The notes: a model not told the origin generated them from the letters alone. Positions 41,541-51,227 are shown, numbered from the stretch's first letter. The stretch: 64,000 nt of DNA from Blautia sp. (GCA_021772055.1 JAETNR010000016.1:16087-80086), one strand, 5' to 3'. Translations and numbers: made by a program.

Positions 41541-43454
41541 ATGAAAAAGAAAATACTATCCATGGTACTTGCTTTGGCCATGACAGCGGGATCGTTGTCA
41601 TTGGTTTATGGTGCGGAATTTTCCAGTGGATCGGATGAAATTCTGTTTGCGGAAGAGTTCCGGACAGAACAGCTGGAAGAGTTTGGGGAAGAACAGCTGC
41701 AGGAACCGCAGACAGAGCAAAACCAGTCTGAGAGTGATTTTCCGGAAGATCTTTCGGTTGTCTGGGGAGAGAACGAAAACAGCGATTATGAGGAGCCTGC
41801 AGATCTGGAAGTGATTGATGACGCGGTTCATGAGGACGATGCAGAAGTTTTTACCTCCGGAGCAGATGCGGCGGATACGGCAGACGAGACAGAGACGGAG
41901 GGGGACGAGGATCCTATAGAGAAAACGGACATCGCCGTATGTACTATTTCCATGGCTGAAAAGGTCCTCTGCACAGGGGACGCTTTGACTCCGACAGTGG
42001 AAGTGAAGAATGGCGAACAGGTACTGGTGCCTTTCCAGGATTATAATCTGGAGTACAGGGACAATATAATGCCGGGGACAGGGACTGTTGTGATTACGGG
42101 TACCGGTGCTTACCAGGGGACTGTGGAGAAAACATTTGCAATCACTCTGGCTGCGCCGAAGATAGTTTCGGCAAAATCCGCCAGCTACCGTTCCATAAAG
42201 ATGACCTGGAATGCAGTTCCAGGGGCGGAGTCCTATACCATCTACTATAAAGGGGATACGATTAAATCCTGGAGAAAACTGAAGACCGGAGTTGCCGGAA
42301 CCAGTTTTGTCCATACTTCCTCAAAGACATATCCTCTTGTAACCGGGAAAAAATATACTTATATTGTAAAAGCCGTTTCCGGAAAAACAATCAGCCCTTA
42401 TGATAAAACCGGAAAAAGTGCAGTGCCGGTTCTTGGCACCGTAAAATTAGGCAAAGTACAGTCAGCAGCCTATAATAAGCTCAAAATTACCTGGTCAAAG
42501 GTGGACGGAGCCAGTGGTTATTATATTTACAGAAAATCAGGAAATTCCTGGAAAAGGGTGGGAACAGCGGCAGGAACGTCCTTTATCCACACAAACAGCA
42601 GCAAGTTCCCTGTAAAAACAGGCGTTACCTATACCTATTCAGTGAAAGCATACCGTAAAACAGGAAAGACCACTGTTTTAGGCGGAGGCAGCAAGACCGG
42701 GATCAGGGGAAAAGCCATTCCCGGAAAACCGGTTCTGGTCAGTGCAGAATGTGTAGATGCGGGAAAAATCACCATTCGCTGGAAGAAAGTGCCGGGAGCA
42801 ACCAATTATCTTATTTACCGCAAGGATGCAAAGGGTAAATGGCAGCAGGTGGCGAATATTAAAGGCGCCAATATGATCGGCTATACCCAGGTATCTTCCA
42901 AAAAATTTCCTATTGTCACAGGAAAAACATACACCTATACAGTTCGTTCCTATACTTCTGCCGGAAATACAAAAGGCGGTTACGACACCAAAGGGAAAAA
43001 GGTAAAGGCTGTATCAGCAAGTGCAGCAGCAGGGGCAGCTGCGCTGAAGAATGCAAAACAGGTTGTGAATAAAGTCACAACGCCTCAAATGAGTAGCAGC
43101 CAGAAACTGAAAGCATGTTTTGACTGGGTGATTTCCAAACCGTATGTTACCAGAAGAAAATTTGTCAATTCTCCTGGATGGCCTGCAGTATTCGCAAATG
43201 ATCATTTTGTACTGGGAGGAGGAAACTGCCACTCAGACGCGTCTGCATTTGCGTATCTTGCAAAAGCTCTGGGATATAAGAACGTATATGTTTGTACGGA
43301 TTCTGACGGCACCAGGGGAACACCCCATAGCTGGACAGAAATCAACGGCCTTGTCTATGATCCGCTTTTTGCAGAAGCAAAGAGCTATTACAGGTATTAT
43401 GGAGTATCATACAAGACCTATGAACTGGACGCAATTCTTCGTATTGCAATATAG
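41541..43454 (+). CDS. secreted FN3-repeat protein with C-terminal transglutaminase-like domain
   Basis: 637 residues from ATG 41541 (RBS GGAGGAAGG; the ATG at 41493 lies in the -10 box). Signal peptide KKKILSMVLALAMTAGSLSLVYG, then mature AEFSSGSDE and an acidic low-complexity region to about residue 135. An Ig-like unit (DIAVCTISMAEKVLCTGDALTPTVEV) and three fibronectin-III-like repeats (e.g. KLGKVQSAAYNKLKITWSKVDG) follow. The last ~110 residues form a transglutaminase-like fold with Cys in GGGNCHSDASAFAYL, His in TPHSWTEING and Asp in VYDPLFAE. No sortase motif or wall-binding repeat, so it is secreted or held by partners. Paralogue of the gene at 47241. Confidence 0.85.
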   Translation: MKKKILSMVLALAMTAGSLSLVYGAEFSSGSDEILFAEEFRTEQLEEFGEEQLQEPQTEQNQSESDFPEDLSVVWGENENSDYEEPADLEVIDDAVHEDDAEVFTSGADAADTADETETEGDEDPIEKTDIAVCTISMAEKVLCTGDALTPTVEVKNGEQVLVPFQDYNLEYRDNIMPGTGTVVITGTGAYQGTVEKTFAITLAAPKIVSAKSASYRSIKMTWNAVPGAESYTIYYKGDTIKSWRKLKTGVAGTSFVHTSSKTYPLVTGKKYTYIVKAVSGKTISPYDKTGKSAVPVLGTVKLGKVQSAAYNKLKITWSKVDGASGYYIYRKSGNSWKRVGTAAGTSFIHTNSSKFPVKTGVTYTYSVKAYRKTGKTTVLGGGSKTGIRGKAIPGKPVLVSAECVDAGKITIRWKKVPGATNYLIYRKDAKGKWQQVANIKGANMIGYTQVSSKKFPIVTGKTYTYTVRSYTSAGNTKGGYDTKGKKVKAVSASAAAGAAALKNAKQVVNKVTTPQMSSSQKLKACFDWVISKPYVTRRKFVNSPGWPAVFANDHFVLGGGNCHSDASAFAYLAKALGYKNVYVCTDSDGTRGTPHSWTEINGLVYDPLFAEAKSYYRYYGVSYKTYELDAILRIAI

Positions 43455-43503
43455 CAGCATCGTGTTAGATATATATAATTAAGAAATAAGGATTTCAGGA
43501 ATC

Positions 43504-44898
43504 ATGGTATTTAGTTCAATGGTTTTTCTATGCGTTTTTCTCCCGGCAGTATTCGGACTGCATTGGATCCTTCCGGGAATCCGGGCAAAAAACGCTTTAT
43601 TGATTATTGCAAGCTTACTGTTTTATGCTTATGGGGAGCCGGTGTATGTGCTTCTTTTGATTGTGTCGGCATTGTTTAATTATGCGTGCGCAGGTGCTGT
43701 CAGTGCCTGGCCGAAGGGGAAGAAGCTGGTGCTGGCGCTTACCATAGCAGGGAATCTGGGTGTGCTGATTTTTTATAAATATGCAGGCTTTCTGACGGAA
43801 TCATGGAATCTTATGTCCGGAATGTCCGTTCCCGTGCCGGAAGTTAGAATGCCCATTGGAATTTCCTTTTTTACCTTTCAGGCAATGTCCTATGTAGTGG
43901 ATGTTTACCGGAAAGTAACAGATTGTCAGAAGAGCTTCTGGAAGGTTTTATTATACATCTCTTTTTTTCCGCAGCTGATCGCCGGACCTATTGTGAAATA
44001 CCATGATGTGGAGCAGGAGATTCATAAGAGAACCCAGACTTTGGACGGGGTAACGAAAGGAATTCGTCGTTTTGCCGCGGGGCTCAGCAAAAAAGTGTTA
44101 CTAGCCAATACCCTGGGGCTTACTGCGGACGTTTTATTTGCTGCAAAGGAATCAGAGGTAAACTGGCTGTTGGCATGGATCGCAAATCTTTCTTATGTGT
44201 TTCAGATTTATTTTGACTTCAGCGGCTACAGCGATATGGCTATTGGAATGGGATGGATGTTTGGTTTCCATTTTAAAGAGAATTTTAACTATCCGTACAT
44301 ATCAGGGAGTATCAAGGAATTCTGGCGCAGATGGCATATGTCTCTTTCCGGTTGGTTTAGGGAATATCTCTATATTCCGCTTGGCGGCAATCGTAAGGGA
44401 AAATTCCGGACTGTGGTGAATAAGATGATCGTTTTTCTGTGTACAGGCATCTGGCACGGAGCATCCTGGAACTTTGTTTTCTGGGGTGTTTACCATGGAT
44501 GTTTTTTGCTTCTGGAAGAATATATTCCGGTCATCGGGCGTAAGGGAAATAAGGCAAAAAGCTGTTTGCAGCGAATTTATACAATGCTGGTGGTTGGCGT
44601 GGGATTTGTCTTTTTCCGCACAGAAACTATGGGGAAAGGCTTTTTCTGGCTGAAGATGATGTTTACGGGATTTGGCAAAAACAGGGCAGCGATGTCCCTT
44701 GTCTGGCAGCAGCTGACTCCTTTGTATATTGTAACACTTTTGGCAGCAGTGATCGCTTCTATGCCGGTAAAAGAGCTGGTCAGGAAGAAGCGGGGATATG
44801 AGCCTGCATCTTATCTTTTAAGTTTCGCAGGTTTGATTCTTTGCATGTTTTATCTTGCAGGCGGAACGTATAATCCCTTTATTTATTTCCGGTTTTAG
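43504..44898 (+). CDS. MBOAT-family O-acyltransferase (DltB/AlgI-like)
   Basis: 464 residues, about 11 membrane helices. MBOAT features: VFSSMVFLCVFLPAVFGLHWIL at the start, YFDFSGYSDMAIGMGWMFGFHFKENFNYPY, IKEFWRRWHMSLSGWFREYLYIPLGGNRKG, and FLCTGIWHGASWNFVFWGVYHG with the conserved catalytic His. It passes acyl groups (usually acetyl) across the membrane to an extracellular acceptor. The DHHW/AlgJ-like protein encoded next is the usual partner that places acetyl on a polysaccharide or wall polymer. Acceptor unknown. Confidence 0.92.
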   Translation: MVFSSMVFLCVFLPAVFGLHWILPGIRAKNALLIIASLLFYAYGEPVYVLLLIVSALFNYACAGAVSAWPKGKKLVLALTIAGNLGVLIFYKYAGFLTESWNLMSGMSVPVPEVRMPIGISFFTFQAMSYVVDVYRKVTDCQKSFWKVLLYISFFPQLIAGPIVKYHDVEQEIHKRTQTLDGVTKGIRRFAAGLSKKVLLANTLGLTADVLFAAKESEVNWLLAWIANLSYVFQIYFDFSGYSDMAIGMGWMFGFHFKENFNYPYISGSIKEFWRRWHMSLSGWFREYLYIPLGGNRKGKFRTVVNKMIVFLCTGIWHGASWNFVFWGVYHGCFLLLEEYIPVIGRKGNKAKSCLQRIYTMLVVGVGFVFFRTETMGKGFFWLKMMFTGFGKNRAAMSLVWQQLTPLYIVTLLAAVIASMPVKELVRKKRGYEPASYLLSFAGLILCMFYLAGGTYNPFIYFRF

Positions 44899-44911
44899 GA
44901 GGAAAGAGTGC

Positions 44912-46330
44912 ATGAAAAAATGGAGATTACTTTATTGCACCTGCTTTTTTGCGGTCTGCCTGTGTCCGTTTGTCGGGATGCTTCTTAACCAGGAGGGAGA
45001 GACGGAGGCAGAAAACCGAAGGCTGGCAGAGTTTCCGGCAATCCGGACGGAAGAAGGGGACATTAACAGAGAATGGCTTTCAGAGGCAGGAGAGTATTTT
45101 CAGGATCATTTTGCATTCCGAAGCAAAATGGTCACGGCAAATGCATTGGTACAGGGAAAACTCTTAGGGGTATCCACTGCTTCCGGTGTCATTCAGGGAG
45201 AGGATGGATGGCTTTATTATAAAGATTCCCTGAATGACTATCTGGGAACGGAGCTCCTTCCTGAGAGAAGTCTGTTTAATATTGCACATACCCTGGGAAT
45301 CATGCAAAGAAATCTGGAGCAGCGCGGCATAGACTTTGTATTTGCAGTCGCCCCAAATAAAAATTCCTTATATGGGGAGCATATGCCCTATTATGACCAA
45401 TGCAAAGTGACAGATGAAAATAATCTGAAGAGACTGAAGCCTTATCTGGAGCAGGAGGGCGTGAATTATACAGACCTTTATGAATGCTTTCAGGAACAGA
45501 CGGAAGTTTTGTATCACAGCAGGGATTCCCACTGGAATAATAAAGGCGCAGCTTTGGCAAGTGACAGGATTCTGAGCGCATTGGAAAAAGAACATATCTC
45601 CTATGAAGGAGAGCCTTATGAAGTGAGAGAGGACTTTGTCGGAGACCTTGACAAAATGCTTTATCCTGAGGCGCTGACTCTGGAAGAGGAAGTGTATTAT
45701 GAGCACGCGCCGGAGTTTGCTTATGTGGAGGAAGTGGAAAGCAATTTTGCTCCGCGCATCAGTACTGTAAGTCCTGAGAAGGAGGGAAGCCTGGTAATGT
45801 ACCGGGATTCTTTTGGAAATACACTTCTTCCATTTATGGCAGAAGCGTACGGAAAGGCTTATTTTTCCAGAGGTGTGCCGTATCAGCTAAGCGATGCGGA
45901 CACTTATCAGGCAGATGCAGTGGTGGTGGAACGGGCAGAACGTTTTTTGCCGGAGATGGCGGCGGCGCCGCCTGTACTGGAGGCGAGTCCTGTTATTTGG
46001 GAAAAGGAAATTGCTGAAAAGTCGGACAACGGCACTTCATGGATCACTATGAAACCGCAGGGAGTCATTATGCAGATTACCGGGAGAATTTTGCCGGAGT
46101 ATCTGAAGACAGATTCTGAGATTTATCTGCGGATAAACGGGGCTTCTATTTATGAAGCGTTCCCTATGAGCATAGAAACCGGGGACAATGTGGACAGCGG
46201 AGGCTTTTGCCTGTATGTGGGGGTGGAAAAGCTTCAGGAAGGTCCAGACTTTATTGAGATTATGGTGCGAAATGACCATACTATGGAAATTATATCAAAA
46301 CAACAGGTTGAGGAGGAAATGAACAAATGA
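44912..46330 (+). CDS. DHHW/AlgJ-like SGNH acetyl-transfer partner protein
   Basis: 472 residues from ATG 44912 (RBS TTAGGAGGAAAG; an earlier in-frame start at 44855 lies inside the MBOAT gene). A signal anchor (KWRLLYCTCFFAVCLCPFVGMLL) is followed by ENRRLAEFPAI and YFQDHFAFRSKMVTAN, typical of the AlgJ/DHHW family, and the catalytic SRDSHWNNKGAALASDRIL plus MYRDSFGNTLLPFMAEAY (Asp-His and Ser of the SGNH triad). It accepts acetyl from the MBOAT partner and transfers it to an extracellular glycan. Its stop overlaps the SH3 gene (ATGA). Confidence 0.88.
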   Translation: MKKWRLLYCTCFFAVCLCPFVGMLLNQEGETEAENRRLAEFPAIRTEEGDINREWLSEAGEYFQDHFAFRSKMVTANALVQGKLLGVSTASGVIQGEDGWLYYKDSLNDYLGTELLPERSLFNIAHTLGIMQRNLEQRGIDFVFAVAPNKNSLYGEHMPYYDQCKVTDENNLKRLKPYLEQEGVNYTDLYECFQEQTEVLYHSRDSHWNNKGAALASDRILSALEKEHISYEGEPYEVREDFVGDLDKMLYPEALTLEEEVYYEHAPEFAYVEEVESNFAPRISTVSPEKEGSLVMYRDSFGNTLLPFMAEAYGKAYFSRGVPYQLSDADTYQADAVVVERAERFLPEMAAAPPVLEASPVIWEKEIAEKSDNGTSWITMKPQGVIMQITGRILPEYLKTDSEIYLRINGASIYEAFPMSIETGDNVDSGGFCLYVGVEKLQEGPDFIEIMVRNDHTMEIISKQQVEEEMNK

Positions 46331-47226
46331 AGAAAAAACTGGTAGGAATCTTATTGGCGGCAGCGGTAATGACAGGAAGTGTAATGGCAGTTCCGGCTGC
46401 AGAAACGGAGAGTACAGAGGCAGTTAGTGCAGAAACAGCGGAAACAGAGGTGATCGAGGATGTAAAAATCACCCTGGAGTCAGGCGAAGTACTTCTGAAG
46501 AATGAGACAAAAACAAATTACACTGCTGAGTACAAAAAAGCAGAAGAAAAGGCTGAAAATGAAGCTGCAGCAACAGAAACCTGGAATCTGATCCTAACGG
46601 ATAAAGAAGGTACTTCCCATACATTTGAGAATGCAGCTGCAGATCAGTGGACAGAGCCGTCCCTGACAGAGGAGTATGGTTTTCTTTATATAAAATACAA
46701 GGATGCCGGCGGAAAAGAACAGGAAGTGCTTGAAAAAGCGGAAGAAAAAGCTTTTGAGAAAGAGCTTGCAATGTATGCAACAACAGAAGTAAATGTTAGA
46801 AAAGAAGCCTCAAAGGATTCCCAGTCACTGAAGGTAGCATCTCTTGGCTCAGAGTGGAAAGCCGTAGCCAGTGTTCCGGGATGGATCAAGGTTGAGAGTG
46901 ACGGCATCAGCGGTTACGTTTTCCACAGCTATATTACAGAGGATAAAGCAAAGGTGGATGCGCTCGTACAGGAAAGAAAGGCAGCCGCAGAAGCAGCGGC
47001 ACAGGCGGCAGCACAGGCAGCAGCACAGGCAGCGCAGGAACAGACTTATTATGAAGAGCCGTCTGCACAGGAGCCGGCCCCACAGGAACCCGTCGCTCAG
47101 GAACCGGAACAGCCATCAGCACCGGTGGAGGTAAGCAGACAGGCATTTGATGACTGCGATGGTTCAGGACATGGTTATTATGAAATCACATACTCTGACG
47201 GAAGCGTGGCATACGAAGAGTATTAA
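46327..47226 (+). CDS. secreted SH3b-domain protein with Ala/Pro-rich linker
   Basis: 299 residues. Signal peptide KKKLVGILLAAAVMTGSVMAVPAA, then an acidic region and a first domain with ETWNLILTDKEGTSHTFENA. An SH3b module at about 150-200 (YATTEVNVRKEASKDSQSLKVASLGSEWKAVASVPGWIKVESDGISGYVFHSYI) binds peptides or wall fragments in related proteins. Next come a helical Ala-Gln repeat (KAAAEAAAQAAAQAAAQAA), an EPxAQEP repeat and a C-terminal FDDCDGSGHGYYEITYSDGSVAYEEY module common in Lachnospiraceae surface proteins. Translation is coupled to the acetyl-transfer gene by an ATGA overlap. Confidence 0.8.
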   Translation: MKKKLVGILLAAAVMTGSVMAVPAAETESTEAVSAETAETEVIEDVKITLESGEVLLKNETKTNYTAEYKKAEEKAENEAAATETWNLILTDKEGTSHTFENAAADQWTEPSLTEEYGFLYIKYKDAGGKEQEVLEKAEEKAFEKELAMYATTEVNVRKEASKDSQSLKVASLGSEWKAVASVPGWIKVESDGISGYVFHSYITEDKAKVDALVQERKAAAEAAAQAAAQAAAQAAQEQTYYEEPSAQEPAPQEPVAQEPEQPSAPVEVSRQAFDDCDGSGHGYYEITYSDGSVAYEEY

Positions 47227-47240
47227 ACTGGAGAATGGTT

Positions 47241-49247
47241 ATGAAAAGGAAAATAGTGAAAAAGCAGATTGCCTTTTTCCTTGCTGCGATGATGGCGGTT
47301 ATTCCTGCTTCTTCTGTCCAAGGCGCGGAGTTTTCCAGCGGCGGGGCAGAATATGACAGTGGGAGCAGCCTGCCGGAGATGGTCTTTGGCAGCGGAGAAA
47401 TCGGTGATTATGAGATTCCGGGCGAAGTCATCCAGGACAGTAATACAGAGAAGGGGATTTCTGAGGAGTTTGAGGGCAGCGGGATACAGATACCAGATGA
47501 AGACACTTTGGATGAAAATGCGGAGAACAGTACTGCAGAACAGGAAGGCGATGCTGCTGACGCAGAGATTTTCACCCAGAATCAGGATGGTGCAGCTGAA
47601 AATGCAGCAGGCGGGGATAAAACGAATGGGCTGATTCAGGAAGTTGAAGAAGCAAGTGATACCCGAATAACGCCGGAAGAAAAAACGGATATTTCTACGT
47701 GTAAGATTACCGTGAAAGCCTCTGTAACTTATACAGGTACCGCCCTTACCCCGGAGGTTACTGTAAATGGAGAAAAGGGTGCATTGGCTGCAGAAAGAGA
47801 CTATAAGCTGGAATATGTGAATAATACGGAAATTGGCTTAGCAACTGTAAGAATCACAGGCACAGGTGCATATGAAGGGACTATTGAGAAGAATTTCAAG
47901 ATTCTTCCACAGGCTCCGAAGCTGAAAGCCGCAAGTTCCGCAGGCTATAATTCTGTAAAGCTTACCTGGCAGGCAGTACCGGGCGCGGAGTCCTATATCA
48001 TTTACTATAAAGGAAATGATATCAGATCGTGGAGAAAGCTGAAGACCGGCGTTAAGAATACCAGTTTTGTACATACGTCTTCCAGGTCTTTTCCTCTTGT
48101 GACAGGAAAAACATATACCTATACTGTAAAGGCAGTGAAAGGCAGCTTCGTCAGTGCATACGATAAAACCGGAAAAACGGCAAAGCCGGTTCCGGCGGCC
48201 CCGAAACTTGGAAAAGTACAGTCAACAGCTTATAATAAGCTGAAAATTACCTGGAGCAAGGTTACAGGAGCCAGTGGTTATTATGTTTACAGGAAGTCAG
48301 GAAATACCTGGAAAAGGATTGGCAGTACGACCGGAACTTCATACGTTCATACCAGTTCGTCCACGTATCCCATAAAAACAGGAACAACCTACAGCTATAC
48401 TGTAAAAGCGTACCGGAAAAGCGGAAGTACGGTGGTTTTGGGAGCAGGAAACTCCACAGGAATCAAAGGGAAAGCCGTTCCTAATAAAGCAGTTCTGGTA
48501 AGCGCTGAAAGCGGCACCTCCATGGGAAAGATCGTGATTAACTGGAAAAAAGCTTCTGGTGCAACACATTACCTGGTTTACAGGAAAGATGCCAGCGGAA
48601 AATGGCAGCGGATTGCCACTGTAAAAGGAGCCAATACCTTAAGCTACACCCATACCTCTTCCAAAAAGTATCCCATTACAACAGGAAAGAGCTATACTTA
48701 TACTGTACGCTCCTATAATTCCAACGGAAAAACTTATGGAAGCTATGATACAAAGGGCAAGACCATAAAAGGGCCTTCTCAGGCTGATGTATTGGATGCC
48801 AAACTACGAAAAAAAGCAAAAAGCATTGTATCTCAGATAACAACCTCCGGCATGTCAAAATCCCAGAAACTGTATGCCTGCTGGAAATATGTAACCTCCG
48901 GCAGTAACTTTGGCTACTGGCCGAAATATCCTAATTTGAACAAAACCGGATGGCAGAAGGAATGCGCATTGGATATGCTGAATTCCGGACGGGGAAATTG
49001 TTATAGCTTTGCCTGTGCATTTGCAGCTCTTGCAAGTGAGGTTGGATATAGCCCGTCTGTGATCTGCGGCAGGGTCACAGGAACGAGAGACGGTGCAGCG
49101 GATGGATACACCCGCCACTGCTGGGTAATCATCGGCGGAAGCTACTATGACCCAGAGGCACAGTATGCAGGGTGGTATAAAGATGTTTATGGAAGCAGCA
49201 GCTATGATATTGACCACACTGTTCAGAAAATTGTTCCATTCCGATAA
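47241..49247 (+). CDS. second FN3-repeat / transglutaminase-like secreted protein
   Basis: 668 residues from ATG 47241 (GGAG at 47229-47232; the ATG at 47235 overlaps the RBS). Signal peptide MKRKIVKKQIAFFLAAMMAVIPASSVQG, mature AEFSSGGAE, an acidic region to ~130, an Ig-like unit, then FN3-like repeats (KLGKVQSTAYNKLKITWSKVTG and others), and a C-terminal transglutaminase-like domain: RGNCYSFACAFAALASEVGYS (Cys), TRHCWVIIGG (His) and YYDPEAQYAGW (Asp). It is a paralogue of the gene at 41541, sharing the AEFSSG mature start. Likely crosslinks or cleaves amide bonds in surface protein; the activity is not established. Confidence 0.85.
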   Translation: MKRKIVKKQIAFFLAAMMAVIPASSVQGAEFSSGGAEYDSGSSLPEMVFGSGEIGDYEIPGEVIQDSNTEKGISEEFEGSGIQIPDEDTLDENAENSTAEQEGDAADAEIFTQNQDGAAENAAGGDKTNGLIQEVEEASDTRITPEEKTDISTCKITVKASVTYTGTALTPEVTVNGEKGALAAERDYKLEYVNNTEIGLATVRITGTGAYEGTIEKNFKILPQAPKLKAASSAGYNSVKLTWQAVPGAESYIIYYKGNDIRSWRKLKTGVKNTSFVHTSSRSFPLVTGKTYTYTVKAVKGSFVSAYDKTGKTAKPVPAAPKLGKVQSTAYNKLKITWSKVTGASGYYVYRKSGNTWKRIGSTTGTSYVHTSSSTYPIKTGTTYSYTVKAYRKSGSTVVLGAGNSTGIKGKAVPNKAVLVSAESGTSMGKIVINWKKASGATHYLVYRKDASGKWQRIATVKGANTLSYTHTSSKKYPITTGKSYTYTVRSYNSNGKTYGSYDTKGKTIKGPSQADVLDAKLRKKAKSIVSQITTSGMSKSQKLYACWKYVTSGSNFGYWPKYPNLNKTGWQKECALDMLNSGRGNCYSFACAFAALASEVGYSPSVICGRVTGTRDGAADGYTRHCWVIIGGSYYDPEAQYAGWYKDVYGSSSYDIDHTVQKIVPFR

Positions 49248-49278
49248 AAAATCACTTTAAAGAAAGGCGGAGAAGAGT

Positions 49279-50124
49279 ATGAAAAAAATGAGAAAAGGGT
49301 TATTGTTAGGATTTATGCTTCTGATTTTAACCTTTTGTGCAGGCAGTTTTACCGTACAGGCAGCAGGCACAGCCACAACAGCTACAGCAGCTAAGAAAAC
49401 AGGATGGGTTACAAAGGCTGGTAAAAAATACTACTATGTAAAAGGAAAAAAAGTAGTAAACAGTCTGAAGACCATCAGCAGTAAAATATACTATTTTGGT
49501 TCTGACGGAGCTGCTAAAACCGGATGGCAGACGATCAATAAAAAGAAATATTATTTTGGAAGCGATAAAGCTGCAAAGATTGGATGGTATTCCATTGGAA
49601 GCAGGTCCTATTATTTTGACTCCAAGGGTGTCTATAGAAAATCAAAAGCAATGGATAAGACCCTTTTGAGCAAAATGGATGCAGTACTTAAGAAAGCCGT
49701 AAAATCCACAGACAGCAAATCTACCGCCCTGAAAAAACTTTTTAATTATGTTCAGAAGAACTATGGCTATGCCAGAGTGATGGGCTTTAAGGGCGAAAAA
49801 GGATGGGACTATAAATACGCAAAAGAAATGCTGGTAAAGAGAAAAGGAAGCTGTTACCATTACGCTGCCACATTTGCAGTTCTGGCAAAACGTGTTACCG
49901 GCTATCCGGTGCGTATCTGCTGGGGAACAAGCAATGCCTTCAATACGAAGAAATGGCAGCCGCATGGCTGGGTAGAGATTAAGATCAACGGAACATGGTA
50001 CACTTTCGATCCAAATGCTGCCAGATATTCTGCTTTGCGAAAGGGCAAATGGTATATGCAGAAGCGTTCCGCAATGGAAGGAAAAATTTATAAAACAAAG
50101 AAAGCGATAAATGTAGAATTATAA
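49279..50124 (+). CDS. wall-binding protein with transglutaminase-like domain
   Basis: 281 residues. Signal peptide KKMRKGLLLGFMLLILTFCAGSFTVQAA, then about five choline-binding-type repeats of ~20 residues (TGWVTKAGKKYYYVKGKK, KIYYFGSDGAAKTGWQT, KKYYFGSDKAAKIGW, SYYFDSKGVYRK) and a transglutaminase-like domain: GSCYHYAATFAVLAKRVTG (Cys), PHGWVEIKING (His) and WYTFDPNAARY (Asp). Such repeats bind choline or other wall carbohydrates and hold the protein on the surface. With the two FN3-type homologues it makes a family of three triad-bearing proteins in 9 kb. Confidence 0.87.
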   Translation: MKKMRKGLLLGFMLLILTFCAGSFTVQAAGTATTATAAKKTGWVTKAGKKYYYVKGKKVVNSLKTISSKIYYFGSDGAAKTGWQTINKKKYYFGSDKAAKIGWYSIGSRSYYFDSKGVYRKSKAMDKTLLSKMDAVLKKAVKSTDSKSTALKKLFNYVQKNYGYARVMGFKGEKGWDYKYAKEMLVKRKGSCYHYAATFAVLAKRVTGYPVRICWGTSNAFNTKKWQPHGWVEIKINGTWYTFDPNAARYSALRKGKWYMQKRSAMEGKIYKTKKAINVEL

Positions 50125-50149
50125 GGGAAGATTTCCTGGGAGGAAGACG

Positions 50150-51064
50150 ATGATGAAAAAGTGGAAACCGATTCTTGCAGCTTTCCTGTGCCTTCTTTTT
50201 GTACAGGGGCCATTGCTTTCAGAAACAGCAGCGGTACAGGTGCAGGCTGCAGCTGTAAAATCCGGTCTGAAAAAAGAAGGCGGTAAGTATTTCTATTATG
50301 TAAATGGAAAAAAAGTAAAAAATGTATGGAAAAATATCCAGGTAACCAGCAATGGAAAAAAGGTTACCCGCAGATGCTATTTTGGAAAAGACGGAGCTGC
50401 TTATGCAGGCAAAAAGGTGGGCGGGGTGACCCAGCCTGCAGTGAAGAAGATTTCCGGAGCTTATTATGCCTTTGACTCTTATGGGCGGATGATGAAGGGA
50501 ACCTATGTAATCAACGGAGTTTACCGTACCTTTTCCTCATCTACAGGACAGATGACCGGCCTTGCAAAGGAAAACGGAAAATATTATTACTATACCGGCA
50601 CAAAAAAAGCTGTCAATGTGTTTAAAACTGTAAAAATAAAAAGTTCCGGAAAAGTTTATTCCTATAAATACTATTTTGGAAAAGACGGGGCTGCTTACCA
50701 GGGAAAGAAGGATATGTTTGGAACTGCCGTTCCGGCAGTGAAAAAGATCGGTTCTTACTATTATGGATTTAATACATCGGCCAGAATGATTACAGGTACT
50801 TATGTAATCAATGATAAATTCTATGCATTTGCTTCCAATGGCAGACTGGACAGGACAAAAACAAATAAACTCCGTGCTGCCTCCAAAGAAAAAGCGAATG
50901 CGGCAACCCTTCGGAAGCTTCTCGGCAAGCCTCAAAAAACCCAATACTACAGCAGCTGCTATGGTGACGGAAAAGATCTGCTTCTTACCTACCCGCATTT
51001 CTATGTGAGCCTGTTTAAGGATAAAAAAGGAAAAGAAATCGTACTGGGTGTTATGAGTAAATAG
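50150..51064 (+). CDS. secreted wall-binding-repeat protein
   Basis: 304 residues (ATGATG start; RBS GGGAGGAAG). The signal peptide is followed by repeats of the same GW/YYF type, laid out as two longer units: KKEGGKYFYYVNGKKVKNVWKNIQV with RRCYFGKDGAAYAGKK, and the matching KENGKYYYYTGTKKAVNVFKTVKI with KYYFGKDGAAYQGKK. The last ~70 residues (NAATLRKLLGKPQKTQYYSSCYGDGKDLLLTYPHFYVSLFKDKKGKEIVLGVMSK) form a small domain I do not recognise, possibly a short SmpA/BLIP-like fold. No catalytic triad, so probably a structural wall protein. Terminator at 51330. Confidence 0.75.
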   Translation: MMKKWKPILAAFLCLLFVQGPLLSETAAVQVQAAAVKSGLKKEGGKYFYYVNGKKVKNVWKNIQVTSNGKKVTRRCYFGKDGAAYAGKKVGGVTQPAVKKISGAYYAFDSYGRMMKGTYVINGVYRTFSSSTGQMTGLAKENGKYYYYTGTKKAVNVFKTVKIKSSGKVYSYKYYFGKDGAAYQGKKDMFGTAVPAVKKIGSYYYGFNTSARMITGTYVINDKFYAFASNGRLDRTKTNKLRAASKEKANAATLRKLLGKPQKTQYYSSCYGDGKDLLLTYPHFYVSLFKDKKGKEIVLGVMSK

Positions 51065-51227
51065 GAATGGAGACCGTATAATGAAAGTCAATTAAAAATG
51101 TTACAAATAAATTATTCACAATAGCATAAAATAGAATTATAATTGCATTTTGCAGGGAAACCATGTAGAATGTAATTAGAAAGCTGTGAATCAGCGGCGG
51201 GTTGACACCTAAAATCTGATACGTTTT

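Noticed and set aside
46981..47120. Tandem-repeat or CRISPR-like DNA
   Set aside because: It is the coding sequence of the Ala-Gln and Gln-Glu-Pro linker in the SH3b protein; there are no spacers.
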